A stretch of DNA of 64,000 nucleotides from Metabacillus indicus LMG 22858. GTDB lineage: Bacteria; Bacillota; Bacilli; Bacillales; Bacillaceae. The DNA lies in NCBI RefSeq assembly GCF_000708755.2, contig NZ_JGVU02000006.1, forward strand, positions 62,001-126,000. Reading direction: 5' to 3'. The notes beneath the pieces are model-generated. The model was not told the DNA's origin. It did not search any database and worked only from the letters and a program-made list of their open reading frames with translations. Numbering within the stretch: the first letter of the stretch is position 1; each line of letters starts with the position of its first letter. A program made the position numbers and the translations under genes. Shown piece by piece: positions 48,817 through 56,764 of this stretch.

Positions 48817-50861
48817 GGACGTTCTTTCTTTTTTATGCCGACTCTTCCCGAGAAGAAGACAGCTCCTTTTCCCATATCGGACAGCCTGTCTGGCGTCAGT
48901 ACATTCACAAGCTGTTTTTTTGCCGGGTCCTCTGCCCACAGCCCTTGTGTGACTAAAACGCCCGGCAGGACATTCTCTCCGGCAGCAACCGTCAGCTCGC
49001 ACTCTCCCCTCCCGTTCCAGATAATGGCCGTATCTCCATCAGAAAGCCCCGCCTCTTCTGCATCCTTTTTATTTATATGGACAAGTGGCGTTTTCTCAAG
49101 CGAAACGTGTTTTTGATTATTGGAGAATGTGGAATTCAGAAAGTTATGATTGGGTCCCGGCACAAAAAGAAAGGGAAGCTCACTCTCTTTTACAAGCGGA
49201 GTATACACAGGAAGCGGCTGGTAGCCGGCTTTTTCCATTGCGCCTGAATAGAGCTCGATTTTCCCGCTTGGCGTATTCAGCTTCCCTGGAAATAAAGGTT
49301 TTACGCTGGCCTTTATCCATTTCTTCTCAGCCAGTTCATCAAATGTCACGTTGTCCAAATAGGGATTATGAGTATTATTCAGCGCCTGATTGATCATCTC
49401 TGCATCTGTATCTTTAAACGCCTGTTCAGTGAATCCCATCTTTTCAGCCAGAAGACGGAACACTTCGGCATTTGACTTTGACTCTCCGAATTTCTCAATA
49501 ACCGGTTCCTGCAAATGAATATAGTGATGCCAGTAGGAGGTATAGAAATCCGTATTTTCAAAAGCGGATGAAGCCGGCAGCACAATGTCTGCATAAGCAG
49601 CGGTCTCTGTGAGAAAAAGATCGTGGACGACAAGAAACAAGTCTTCCCGCATCAGTCCTTTTTTTACTTTTCCCGATTCCGGCGCCACAACGGCAGGATT
49701 GCTTCCGTAGACAAACATCGATTGGATGGGCGGGTCTGCGCTGAGAAGCTCTTCGCCTATAAGGTTCATATTAATGGTTCTTGTCTGTTTTTTTCTAAGA
49801 AGATCCGGTCTTTGCAGGGCATTTGTGTTAAATGCCAGAAAGCCGGAATTGCCCTTAATGGCGCCCCCGCCCTTATGCATCCACTGGCCGGTCAGCGCCG
49901 GCAGACAGGCGATGGTCCGAATACACATCCCTCCATTATCGTGATGCTGGAGGCCGTTTCCGATGCGGATACAGGACGGGGAGGTTTCCCCGTACATTTT
50001 TGCAAGCTTAACGATATCCTCGGCAGGAACGCCTGTCAGTTCAGATACCGTGTGCGGATCGTATTGCTTCACATGCTCCCGAAGCTCCTTGAAGCCCGAA
50101 GTATACTCTTTCAAAAAGCCTTCATCTGTCAGTTCCTCTTTAAAGAGAATATGCATTATCCCCAGTGCCAGCGCGCTGTCTGTTCCCGGCAAAATGGGAA
50201 TAAACCAGTCTGCCATTCTTCCTGTCTGGTTTTTATGCACATCGATGACAACGATTTTTGCGCCCTGTTTCCTTGCTTTCTGAGCAATAGTCATCTGGTG
50301 CATGTTCGTACTCACCGCATTGATACCCCAGAAAATAAACAGCTTCGTATGAATCGTGTCTTCCGGGTCAATGCCGAAGCTTCCTCCCATGGTGTATTTA
50401 TACCCTTCAGAACCCGCCGCCTGGCAGATCGTGCGGTCAAGCCTGCTCGCCCCCAGCAGGTTAAAAAAGCGCCGGTCCATCCCCTCAGCGCTTAAATTCC
50501 CCATATTGCCGTAGAAGCTGTATGGGAGGATGCTCTCAGGACCATCCTTTTCGATCAGACTTTTCCATTTAGATGAAATGGTGTTCAATGCTTCTTCCCA
50601 TGAAATGCGCTCAAATTGGTTTTCGCCTTTTTTTCCTGTTCGTTTAAGGGGATACTCCAGACGTTTCACATCATAAATTCGTTCAGCCATGTGCCGTACT
50701 TTATTGCAGATGCTGCCCTTGGTGACAGGGTGATTTGGATCACCGTCTATTTTCGTAATTTTACCGTTCTTTTTGTGCACCAGGAGACCGCACTGATCAG
50801 GGCAGTCAAGGGAACACACACTTGGAAAAACGCCATCCTTTTTTTCGACATAGGGATGCAT
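48813..50861 (-). CDS. Molybdopterin oxidoreductase (YoaE-like)
   Basis: A 682-residue member of the DMSO reductase/formate dehydrogenase superfamily. A 4Fe-4S binding segment at the N-terminus has Cys16, Cys20, Cys24 and Cys52 (SVCSLDCPDQCGLLVHKK, GSICNKVRHMA). The Mo-bis-MGD domains follow (RTICQAAGSEGYKYTMGGS, HDNGGMCIRTIACLPALTG, FAFNTNAL-type FLAFNTNALQRPDLL). The C-terminal dinucleotide-binding domain is NHNFLNSTFSNNQKHVSLE, then VHINKKDAEEAGLSDGD. No Tat signal is visible, so it is likely cytoplasmic. Similar to B. subtilis YoaE; electron donor and substrate unknown. Convergent with the hpaB-like gene. Confidence 0.87.
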   Translation of the reverse strand: MHPYVEKKDGVFPSVCSLDCPDQCGLLVHKKNGKITKIDGDPNHPVTKGSICNKVRHMAERIYDVKRLEYPLKRTGKKGENQFERISWEEALNTISSKWKSLIEKDGPESILPYSFYGNMGNLSAEGMDRRFFNLLGASRLDRTICQAAGSEGYKYTMGGSFGIDPEDTIHTKLFIFWGINAVSTNMHQMTIAQKARKQGAKIVVIDVHKNQTGRMADWFIPILPGTDSALALGIMHILFKEELTDEGFLKEYTSGFKELREHVKQYDPHTVSELTGVPAEDIVKLAKMYGETSPSCIRIGNGLQHHDNGGMCIRTIACLPALTGQWMHKGGGAIKGNSGFLAFNTNALQRPDLLRKKQTRTINMNLIGEELLSADPPIQSMFVYGSNPAVVAPESGKVKKGLMREDLFLVVHDLFLTETAAYADIVLPASSAFENTDFYTSYWHHYIHLQEPVIEKFGESKSNAEVFRLLAEKMGFTEQAFKDTDAEMINQALNNTHNPYLDNVTFDELAEKKWIKASVKPLFPGKLNTPSGKIELYSGAMEKAGYQPLPVYTPLVKESELPFLFVPGPNHNFLNSTFSNNQKHVSLEKTPLVHINKKDAEEAGLSDGDTAIIWNGRGECELTVAAGENVLPGVLVTQGLWAEDPAKKQLVNVLTPDRLSDMGKGAVFFSGRVGIKKKERP

Positions 50862-50925
50862 GCGTACACCTCTTTTTGGAAAATGATTGCATTAAGAATA
50901 AAATAGATTTGGATATACATCAAGA

Positions 50926-50960
50926 AAAAAGAAGGCCGGGATTTTCCTCCGCGGCCTTCC
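50926..50960 (-). terminator. lacI-family gene terminator
   Basis: GAAGGCCG and CGGCCTTC form an 8-bp stem; on the minus strand the tail is TTTTTTC. Confidence 0.8.
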
Positions 50961-50966
50961 TGATGT

Positions 50967-51935
50967 TTATTTTGAAGCAGTAGATTCTCTCATTTTCATC
51001 GTTGCCGGTACAAGCATTTTTAAAGGGGTATCCCTGTGATTTGTCATCTTATCCGTGAGAAGTGACAAGGCAGCTTTCGCCATTTCCTCAGCAGAAACAT
51101 GAAGCGTTGTCAGGGACGGGGCAAAATAATGGGCTTCCGGCACATCATAAAAGCTGACAATCGACACCTCATCCGGTATCCTTTTTCCCTCTTCTCTCAG
51201 AGCCGTGATGGCGGCAAGCGACATGACGCTGCTCTGAACAATATACGCATCTGCCAGACTGCCGCTCTGAGATGCCTCTTTCATTATCCGGTAACCTTCT
51301 GTTCCGTGCGGATCTGTCAAATACAAATGCTCCTCAGAGAGCAGGCCTGCTTTCATAAGCTCATCCTTTAAGGTCTCTCCCCAGTTCGGCGCACCGATGT
51401 AGCCGATTTTTTCATGCCCCATCTCCCTCAGATGAGAAATAACCAGTTCAGTCATTTGATGCAGGTCAATGCTGACAACATCACCTTCAGCCCCTCCGTC
51501 CCAGTCAGTTAAAACAACTGACTGGCGGGACACTTTCTCAATAGCCTCACTGTAGCCATCTTGTACCCTGCCAATCACAAGAACTCCGTCTACATCTGCC
51601 ATTCTCTTACTGTCAGATATATTTTCTCTGCGGATTATCTCACGAATATGTATGCCCTGCTTTAGACAATAAACTTCCGCATACTTTCGCAGCGCTGCAA
51701 AGAAAGGATTTTCAAGTTCATCAGATGAATCATCTAAAACAGCCAGGGCAATGGAGTACTCTTTTTCAGCAGGTTTTGAGGAAAGCTTGGGAACTCTATA
51801 CTGAAGAGATTCAGCAGCCTGCATGATTCTCGTTCTGCTGATCTCAGATACGTTTGATTCATACTCATGCAGCACGTCTTCTGCTTCCTGCCGGGAAACG
51901 CCGGCAAGCTTTGCAATTTCATTTAACCGATTCAT
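50967..51935 (-). CDS. LacI/GalR-family transcription regulator
   Basis: About 322 residues from the ATG at 51935, with AAGAGGTGCTTAC upstream; the frame to 52007 has no site. The N-terminal helix-turn-helix is NRLNEIAKLAGVSRQEAEDV followed by SRTRIMQAAESLQYRVP. The periplasmic-binding-like effector domain follows (ADVDGVLVIGRVQDGYSEAI, MGHEKIGYIGAPNWGETLKD, VSIVSFYDVPEAHYFAPSLT). The recognition helix departs from the usual VSxxTVSRxLN form. Effector and targets are unknown. No sugar operon is adjacent. Confidence 0.87.
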   Translation of the reverse strand: MNRLNEIAKLAGVSRQEAEDVLHEYESNVSEISRTRIMQAAESLQYRVPKLSSKPAEKEYSIALAVLDDSSDELENPFFAALRKYAEVYCLKQGIHIREIIRRENISDSKRMADVDGVLVIGRVQDGYSEAIEKVSRQSVVLTDWDGGAEGDVVSIDLHQMTELVISHLREMGHEKIGYIGAPNWGETLKDELMKAGLLSEEHLYLTDPHGTEGYRIMKEASQSGSLADAYIVQSSVMSLAAITALREEGKRIPDEVSIVSFYDVPEAHYFAPSLTTLHVSAEEMAKAALSLLTDKMTNHRDTPLKMLVPATMKMRESTASK

Positions 51936-51988
51936 GTAAGCACCTCTTCCACTGTTCATACGGATTAATACCCAATTCCACCAAATAT

Positions 51989-52018
51989 GAAAACCCTCTT
52001 TCTGCATGAAAGAGGGTG
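51989..52018 (-). terminator. yueG terminator
   Basis: ACCCTCTTTC and GAAAGAGGGT form a 10-bp stem with a 4-5 base loop, with TTTTCATA after it on the minus strand. Confidence 0.85.
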
Positions 52019-52023
52019 CTTAC

Positions 52024-52245
52024 TTATCCGTTAAATGCTTTTGTCTGATCGATTAAATCAAAATCAAAAAGATTTGTTGCATTTTTATCACTCGTAATCA
52101 CATTGAAGTCTCCTGTATTCAAACCGCCCGCTCCGAAAAAGACTTTGTCCGTGTGCTTTGGCGATAAAGCAAAAACATCTCCCACGCTGACAGCCCCGCT
52201 GCTTCTTACCCCGTGAATTAAAATCGGCCCCACAAATGCCGGCAT
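52024..52245 (-). CDS. yueG: GerPA/GerPF-family spore germination protein
   Basis: A 73-residue protein with the GerPF pattern MPAFVGPILIHGVRSSGAVS, VGDVFALSPKHTDKVFFGAG, then GDFNVITSDKNATNLFDFDL. The GerP proteins are spore-coat components that affect coat permeability to germinants. Length and neighbourhood (next to yueF) match B. subtilis YueG. AAAGGTGGAGATGTC is the ribosome site. Probably sporulation-expressed; I did not find a certain SigK or SigE promoter. Confidence 0.85.
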   Translation of the reverse strand: MPAFVGPILIHGVRSSGAVSVGDVFALSPKHTDKVFFGAGGLNTGDFNVITSDKNATNLFDFDLIDQTKAFNG

Positions 52246-52351
52246 GACATCTCCACCTTTACTGTATATAACTCTTATCTGCCTATGCCAATGTATGCAG
52301 GGATAATTTGTATTGACACCCGGGGGCTAAATTGAGCGATTCCGCTTTTCG

Positions 52352-53500
52352 TTATTCAGGAGGTCTCGTTTCATCCTCTTTAGGCACGGTGCTCGCCGTC
52401 TCCCGTTTGTACCGGTTTCTAAGCTTGATCAGCCTGATGACATTTAAGAGAACGGCTTTCAAAACAGCATAGGTCGGAACCGCAAGAATCATTCCCAGTA
52501 TGCCGCCAAAGCTTCCTGCGCCAATCAGCAGAAGAATGATCGTAAGCGGATGTGTATTCAGTCTCTTTCCAATGATCAGCGGAGAAAGAACGTTGCCGTC
52601 GATTTGCTGAACCACTGTCACAACGACAGCAGCAAGCAGCGCTTTTGTCGAAGAATCAAGCAGCGCAATGATCACTGCAGGGGCAGCGCCAATAAACGGC
52701 CCGAGATATGGAATAATGTTGGCAATCGCTACAACGATTCCAAGAATGAGCGCATAGTCAAGTCCAATCAGCGTATAGCCGATAAAACATCCCGTTCCGA
52801 CAAACAGAGAAACAAGCACCTGTCCTTGTATGTATGCAGCAAGCGTGTCATAGAGATCTTCAAAAATCTTCATTCCTTCGCGTCTGTATGCAGCCGGAAG
52901 GACTTTAACAGCAGTCACCGGAAACTTATGTCCGTCCTTCAGCATATAAAACAAAATAAACGGGACGGTAATCACAGTAAGTGTGATATTTGTGACAACC
53001 CCAAGCACCTTCGAAACGGATGAAGTAATACTCTCAGGGAGCGATGTTGTTAAATTGCCGAGCGATTTCTCTACTTTAGAAATGGTCTCTTCAATAGAGA
53101 CATACTCCTGAGTCATGATCCACGTGAACCACCTGGATTCAGAAAGATTCATGATAAACTGCCGGAATTCAATCATATACCGGGGGAAATTTTTAAATAA
53201 ATCCGTGATCTGCTGAGAGACAACCGGTCCTGCAGTCGACATGACCAGCATGATGAGCCCGATAAACATGAGGTACAGGATCAGAATCGCAAGGCCCCGG
53301 GGCACTTTGTTTTTCTCAAGCAGCCTGACAACCGGACTGAAAATAAAAAAGAGAAAGCCCGCAATCAAAATGGGGAAAAACAGCGTAGATGCAAAAATAA
53401 TCAGCGGCTGAAACAAAAAGGAAACCTTTGTACTTACATAAATGATCAGCAGCAGCAATAATATTTCGATGGTCCAGAAATGAACCTTTGACCTGTTCAG
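52352..53500 (-). CDS. yueF: AI-2E family transporter YueF
   Basis: About 382 residues with seven to eight helices of the AI-2E (PerM) family (GFLFFIFSPVVRLLEKNKVP, RGLAILILYLMFIGL, GNVLSPLIIGKRLNTHPLTI). The start is extended to CTG at 53500: AAAGGAGGATGCAAA lies directly before it and the residues that follow (NRSKVHFWTIEIL) restore the usual family N-terminus. The TTG at 53458 has no ribosome site. Substrate unknown; some homologues act as Na+/H+ or peptide exporters. Confidence 0.88.
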   Translation of the reverse strand: MNRSKVHFWTIEILLLLLIIYVSTKVSFLFQPLIIFASTLFFPILIAGFLFFIFSPVVRLLEKNKVPRGLAILILYLMFIGLIMLVMSTAGPVVSQQITDLFKNFPRYMIEFRQFIMNLSESRWFTWIMTQEYVSIEETISKVEKSLGNLTTSLPESITSSVSKVLGVVTNITLTVITVPFILFYMLKDGHKFPVTAVKVLPAAYRREGMKIFEDLYDTLAAYIQGQVLVSLFVGTGCFIGYTLIGLDYALILGIVVAIANIIPYLGPFIGAAPAVIIALLDSSTKALLAAVVVTVVQQIDGNVLSPLIIGKRLNTHPLTIILLLIGAGSFGGILGMILAVPTYAVLKAVLLNVIRLIKLRNRYKRETASTVPKEDETRPPE

Positions 53501-53654
53501 TTTGCATCCTCCTTTTACTCATAAAAAGACCCTATTTGATTCAAACGTACTACGTGATGTACTGGGTGTCAAATTAAGATTTATGAAGATTATGCGTCAG
53601 AATTAGTTTAATTAAATAGGCTGTGTTTGTTTAGGAGCTGGAAGATTGGAAAGA

Positions 53655-53880
53655 TTGACAGCAGCTGGGGAATGACGCCATAAATGAGCGTTCATCACAG
53701 TCAAAAATGTCGCCACTACCGCGAATGACGCCACAAATGAGCGTTCATCACAGGTAAAAGTGGCGCCACTACCATGAATGACGCCACAAATGAGGATTCA
53801 TCAATGGCAAAAGTGGCGGCACTCTCACGAATGTCGCCACTTTTGAGTGTTCATCACATCCAAAAGGTATAACAATGCCA
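53655..53880. repeat. Intergenic tandem array, 53-bp unit (array B), about 4 copies
   Basis: GAATGACGCC or GAATGTCGCC begins at 53670, 53723, 53776 and 53829, an exact 53-base step. The unit contains GTGGCGCCACT, 12 bases, then GCCACAAATGAG, then TTCATCAC. It shares the GTGGCGCCACT-N12-GCCAC skeleton with array A at 20735-21004. It fills most of the 450-base gap between yueF and the second CNNM gene. Confidence 0.93.
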
Positions 53881-53902
53881 CCCAAAAGCCCTTTAAACAG
53901 GA

Positions 53903-53937
53903 AAAATCCGAACTAATTGAATCTTAGTTCGGATTTT
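53903..53937 (-). terminator. Terminator of the second CNNM gene
   Basis: AAAATCCGAACTAA (53903-53916) and TTAGTTCGGATTTT (53924-53937) form a perfect 14-bp stem with a 7-base loop. Its core equals the yuxJ terminator at 20677-20705. Confidence 0.88.
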
Positions 53938-53948
53938 CAATGGCTGTA

Positions 53949-55286
53949 TTAGCTCTCTTTTGCGATTAGTTCTTCTTCTTCTGCTTCTTCAAGCTTAAAA
54001 ATTTCAATAACACGGATCAAGTGGCCATCCATTTCTTTTGTGAAGAATTCATAGCCATCAAGGATGATGCTTTCACCCTGTTTAATATCGATATTCTCAG
54101 TGAGCATCCACCCGCCGATTGTATCAACATCTGCATCATCAATTTCAAGGCCTAGAAGATTATTAACTTCATAAATGAGAACTTTGCCGTCAAGAAGGTA
54201 ATGTCCCTCGCCTTTTTTCTGCACTTCAGGCACTTCATCCTGGTCAAATTCATCACGAATTTCACCAACGATTTCTTCAATGATGTCCTCAACTGTTACA
54301 AGGCCTGCCGTTCCGCCGTATTCATCGACAAGGATTGCCATATGAACACGTTCTTTCTGCATCTTTATAAGCAAATCATGAATCGGAATCGACTCAATGA
54401 CCTGAATGACAGGACGGATATATTTCTCAATTGTGCTTTTCTTCCGTTCCTCTTCAGAAAGTGAAAAAATATCGGTAAAGATCTCCTTAAGGTTAATCAT
54501 GCCAAGGACGTGATCTTTGTCTCCGTTAACGACCGGATAACGAGTGTACTTTTCCATACTCATCGTCTCCAGGTTTTCTTGGAACGATTTTTCTACTGAA
54601 GCAGCTACAATTTCTGTACGTGGCACCATAATTTCTTTTGCGACACGATCGTCAAATTCGAAAATTTTATTCATATACTTCAGTTCAGATTGATTAATTT
54701 CCCCGCTCTCATAACTTTCGGAAAGAATAATGCGCAGTTCTTCCTCAGTATGGGCAAGCTCATGCTCAGAAGCAGGCTTTAATCCAAAGAGTCCCGTAAT
54801 GACACGCGCTGATCCGTTCAATACCCAGATAAACGGGAACATAATACGGTAAAACCAGATTAAAGGAGTTGCAAACAGCAATGTAACAGCTTCAGCTTTC
54901 TGAATAGCTACTGTTTTAGGAGCAAGTTCTCCGATTACAACGTGAAGAAACGTAACAGAAGCAAAAGCAATACCAAATGTCAGAACGTGCGAGAGTGACT
55001 CGTTAATGCTGAAATTATCAAAAACAGGTCTCAAAAGACGTTCTACCGTAGGTTCACCAAGCCACCCAAGTCCTAAAGCAGTAACCGTAATACCAAGCTG
55101 ACAGGCTGAAAGGTACTCATCGAGATGTGTCGTTACCTTTTTGGCAGCAACTGCCCCTTTTTTGCCTTCTGCAATCAATTGATCCAATCGTGAACTGCGA
55201 ATTTTAACAATCGCAAATTCTGATGCAACGAAAAAAGCTGTTAAAGCAATTAAAATCGCCACGAATATCAAGTTAACTATGTCCAA
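53949..55286 (-). CDS. CNNM/HlyC family membrane protein, second copy
   Basis: A 445-residue paralogue of the protein at 201-1514 with the same order: DUF21 membrane domain ([36 protein letters not shown]), CBS pair ([31 protein letters not shown]) and CorC_HlyC domain. The start is TTG at 55286 with AAGGGTGTT; a stronger TAGGAGGTGACTCC lies about 45 bases upstream before a short leader frame ending in TAA. The MerR gene lies upstream on the same strand. Likely involved in divalent-cation homeostasis. Confidence 0.87.
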   Translation of the reverse strand: MDIVNLIFVAILIALTAFFVASEFAIVKIRSSRLDQLIAEGKKGAVAAKKVTTHLDEYLSACQLGITVTALGLGWLGEPTVERLLRPVFDNFSINESLSHVLTFGIAFASVTFLHVVIGELAPKTVAIQKAEAVTLLFATPLIWFYRIMFPFIWVLNGSARVITGLFGLKPASEHELAHTEEELRIILSESYESGEINQSELKYMNKIFEFDDRVAKEIMVPRTEIVAASVEKSFQENLETMSMEKYTRYPVVNGDKDHVLGMINLKEIFTDIFSLSEEERKKSTIEKYIRPVIQVIESIPIHDLLIKMQKERVHMAILVDEYGGTAGLVTVEDIIEEIVGEIRDEFDQDEVPEVQKKGEGHYLLDGKVLIYEVNNLLGLEIDDADVDTIGGWMLTENIDIKQGESIILDGYEFFTKEMDGHLIRVIEIFKLEEAEEEELIAKES

Positions 55287-55370
55287 AACACCCTTATCCC
55301 CCCGGTGGAGAATAAGGAGTCACCTCCTAAAATAGTAAGTTCATGCATGTTCAGCCGAATTCTATAAATG

Positions 55371-55784
55371 TTAATGAAGCAAAACCATTAAAGACTGTAT
55401 GAGTGCCATTCTCTGCGGAGATATACGGCTCGCGATCATCTCCTGGTTTTCACCGTTTAATTTATCAAATATCGGCTTTAATTCTTTTATTTCATGGTCC
55501 AGCTGCTTCATGTGAGAAGCAAGAATTTCAGCTTGTTTCAAAAGCTTATCTTCTTCATTTGTCTGGCTTCGTTTCAGCTCCAGTCTATCTTTAATATCCT
55601 GAAGGCACATATTGAAGAGCTTGCATTCTTCAATGAAGTGAATATCATCCAGCGCCTGTTCCGAATAGAGGCGATAATTAGACCCAGACGTACGGTCCGC
55701 ATGGAGCAGTCCAATTTGAGTGTAGTAATCTATCGTTCTCTTAGAAACATTTGCAAGCTTTGCTACCTCGCCTATTCGATACAA
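55371..55784 (-). CDS. MerR-family transcription regulator
   Basis: A 137-residue regulator. The winged helix-turn-helix YRIGEVAKLANVSKRTIDYY, with TSGSNYRLYSEQALDDIHFI, is followed by a dimerisation coiled coil (~85-115). There is no C-terminal cysteine metal site and no large effector domain. It lies directly upstream of the second CNNM gene on the same strand (85 bases), so it may regulate that gene. Target and effector unknown. Confidence 0.87.
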   Translation of the reverse strand: MYRIGEVAKLANVSKRTIDYYTQIGLLHADRTSGSNYRLYSEQALDDIHFIEECKLFNMCLQDIKDRLELKRSQTNEEDKLLKQAEILASHMKQLDHEIKELKPIFDKLNGENQEMIASRISPQRMALIQSLMVLLH

Positions 55785-55868
55785 TGCCCCATCTTATCAC
55801 CCCAATCTAAATAGTTACATCTATTATACTTTTAATCTAAGTGTACAGTCAAACGTTCTGGTTTACCC

Positions 55869-56038
55869 GAAAAGCGGAATCGCCCGTTTAGCTCCGGGAG
55901 TCAGATAAGGAAACGCCGGTAAAGGCGCTTTTTGCCTTTGCCGGCGGTTCCGTTCTGACAGAGGAGTTGGGCGATGGAGCTGGACACCGCGAAAAGCGGA
56001 ATCACCCGTTTAGCCCTGACAGGCAGAAAAGAAATCAC
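55869..56038 (+). repeat. Dispersed structured element, copy R4 plus partial second unit
   Basis: One full 122-bp unit (CGAAAAGCGGA, arm AATCGCCC, CGTTTAGCTCC, GTCAGATAAGG, stem AACGCCGG..AAAGGC / GCCTTT..CCGGCGGTT, GTTCTGACAGAGG, arm GGGCGAT, GGAGCTGGAC). A second unit starting at 55992 stops after GGCAGAAAAGAAATC. The stems differ from R2 and R3 but remain complementary. It occupies the gap between the MerR gene and the DedA-like gene; no gene is supported there. Confidence 0.9.
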
Positions 56039-56136
56039 AAAATCCAGATAAATCCGAATCACCCGCAATCCCTTTAAAAATTCACTCATTTCCATTACAC
56101 TTATTCTTTATAAACTCAAAAGACAGCGGTGAACTC

Positions 56137-56691
56137 ATGAAAGATACTTTACTCGCATGGCTTGAGGAAAGCGGTCCTTTCGCTTTTCTTATCAGCCTTC
56201 TTGCCAATACAGCAATCAGCCTCCTGGCATTTGTTCCAAGTGTATTTGTTACGGCGGCAAACCTTTCTTTCTTCGGGCTGATCAATGGACTGATGCTTTC
56301 CTTCTCGGGTGAGGTCATTGGTGTCATGGTAAGCTTTTATGTCTACAGGAAAGGTTTCCGCTTCTTAAGTAAGAAAACGTCTGTTCACAGCAGCTCTGTA
56401 TTAAAAAAGCTATCCGGCATAACAGAGAAAGACGCTTTTTTTGTCATTCTTTCCCTGCGGATTTTTCCTTTTGTTCCTTCAGGGGCAATCACACTCGCAG
56501 CTGCCTGCAGCAGCGTCAGCGCAGGAACGTTTCTGGCAGCAAGTTTTCTCGGAAAAATACCGGCAATCCTGATAGAGGGCTTTGCTGTGCATCAGGTTTT
56601 GAATGCAGGATGGCGCGTTCAGCTCTTTCTTGTAACTTGCTCTCTGCTGATCCTCGCCGGAATATGGATGAAGAAAAGAATAAACGACTAG
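56137..56691 (+). CDS. TVP38/TMEM64 (DedA-like, VTT) membrane protein
   Basis: A 184-residue protein with five hydrophobic segments of the SNARE-associated/VTT family (FVPSVFVTAANLSFFGLING, LMLSFSGEVIGVMVSFYVYR, FFVILSLRIFPFVPSGAITL with the RxxPxxPxxxxxxxAG-type motif, and TFLAASFLGKIPAILIEGFA). Members of this superfamily act in lipid or undecaprenyl phosphate translocation; the role here is unproven. A terminator follows. Confidence 0.83.
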   Translation: MKDTLLAWLEESGPFAFLISLLANTAISLLAFVPSVFVTAANLSFFGLINGLMLSFSGEVIGVMVSFYVYRKGFRFLSKKTSVHSSSVLKKLSGITEKDAFFVILSLRIFPFVPSGAITLAAACSSVSAGTFLAASFLGKIPAILIEGFAVHQVLNAGWRVQLFLVTCSLLILAGIWMKKRIND

Positions 56692-56693
56692 AG

Positions 56694-56725
56694 AAAAGCT
56701 GCGGATGACCCCTGCAGCTTTTGTT
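56694..56725 (+). terminator. Terminator of the VTT-family gene
   Basis: AAAAGCTGC and GCAGCTTTT form a 9-bp stem with an 11-base loop, followed by GTTATTT. Confidence 0.75.
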
Positions 56726-56740
56726 ATTTATGGAAAATAA

Positions 56741-56761
56741 AAAAGGCCCTAGAAGGACCAA
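56741..56761 (-). terminator. yuzF terminator
   Basis: On the minus strand GGTCC and GGGCC (one G-U pair) flank TTCTA, followed by six T. Confidence 0.65.
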
Positions 56762-56764
56762 ATC

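Noticed and set aside
53316-53522. A 68-codon minus-strand frame starting ATGCAAACTGAACAGG after a perfect ribosome site
   Set aside because: It overlaps yueF in another frame and its product is unlike a protein family. The same ribosome site serves the CTG start of yueF, which is clearly coding.
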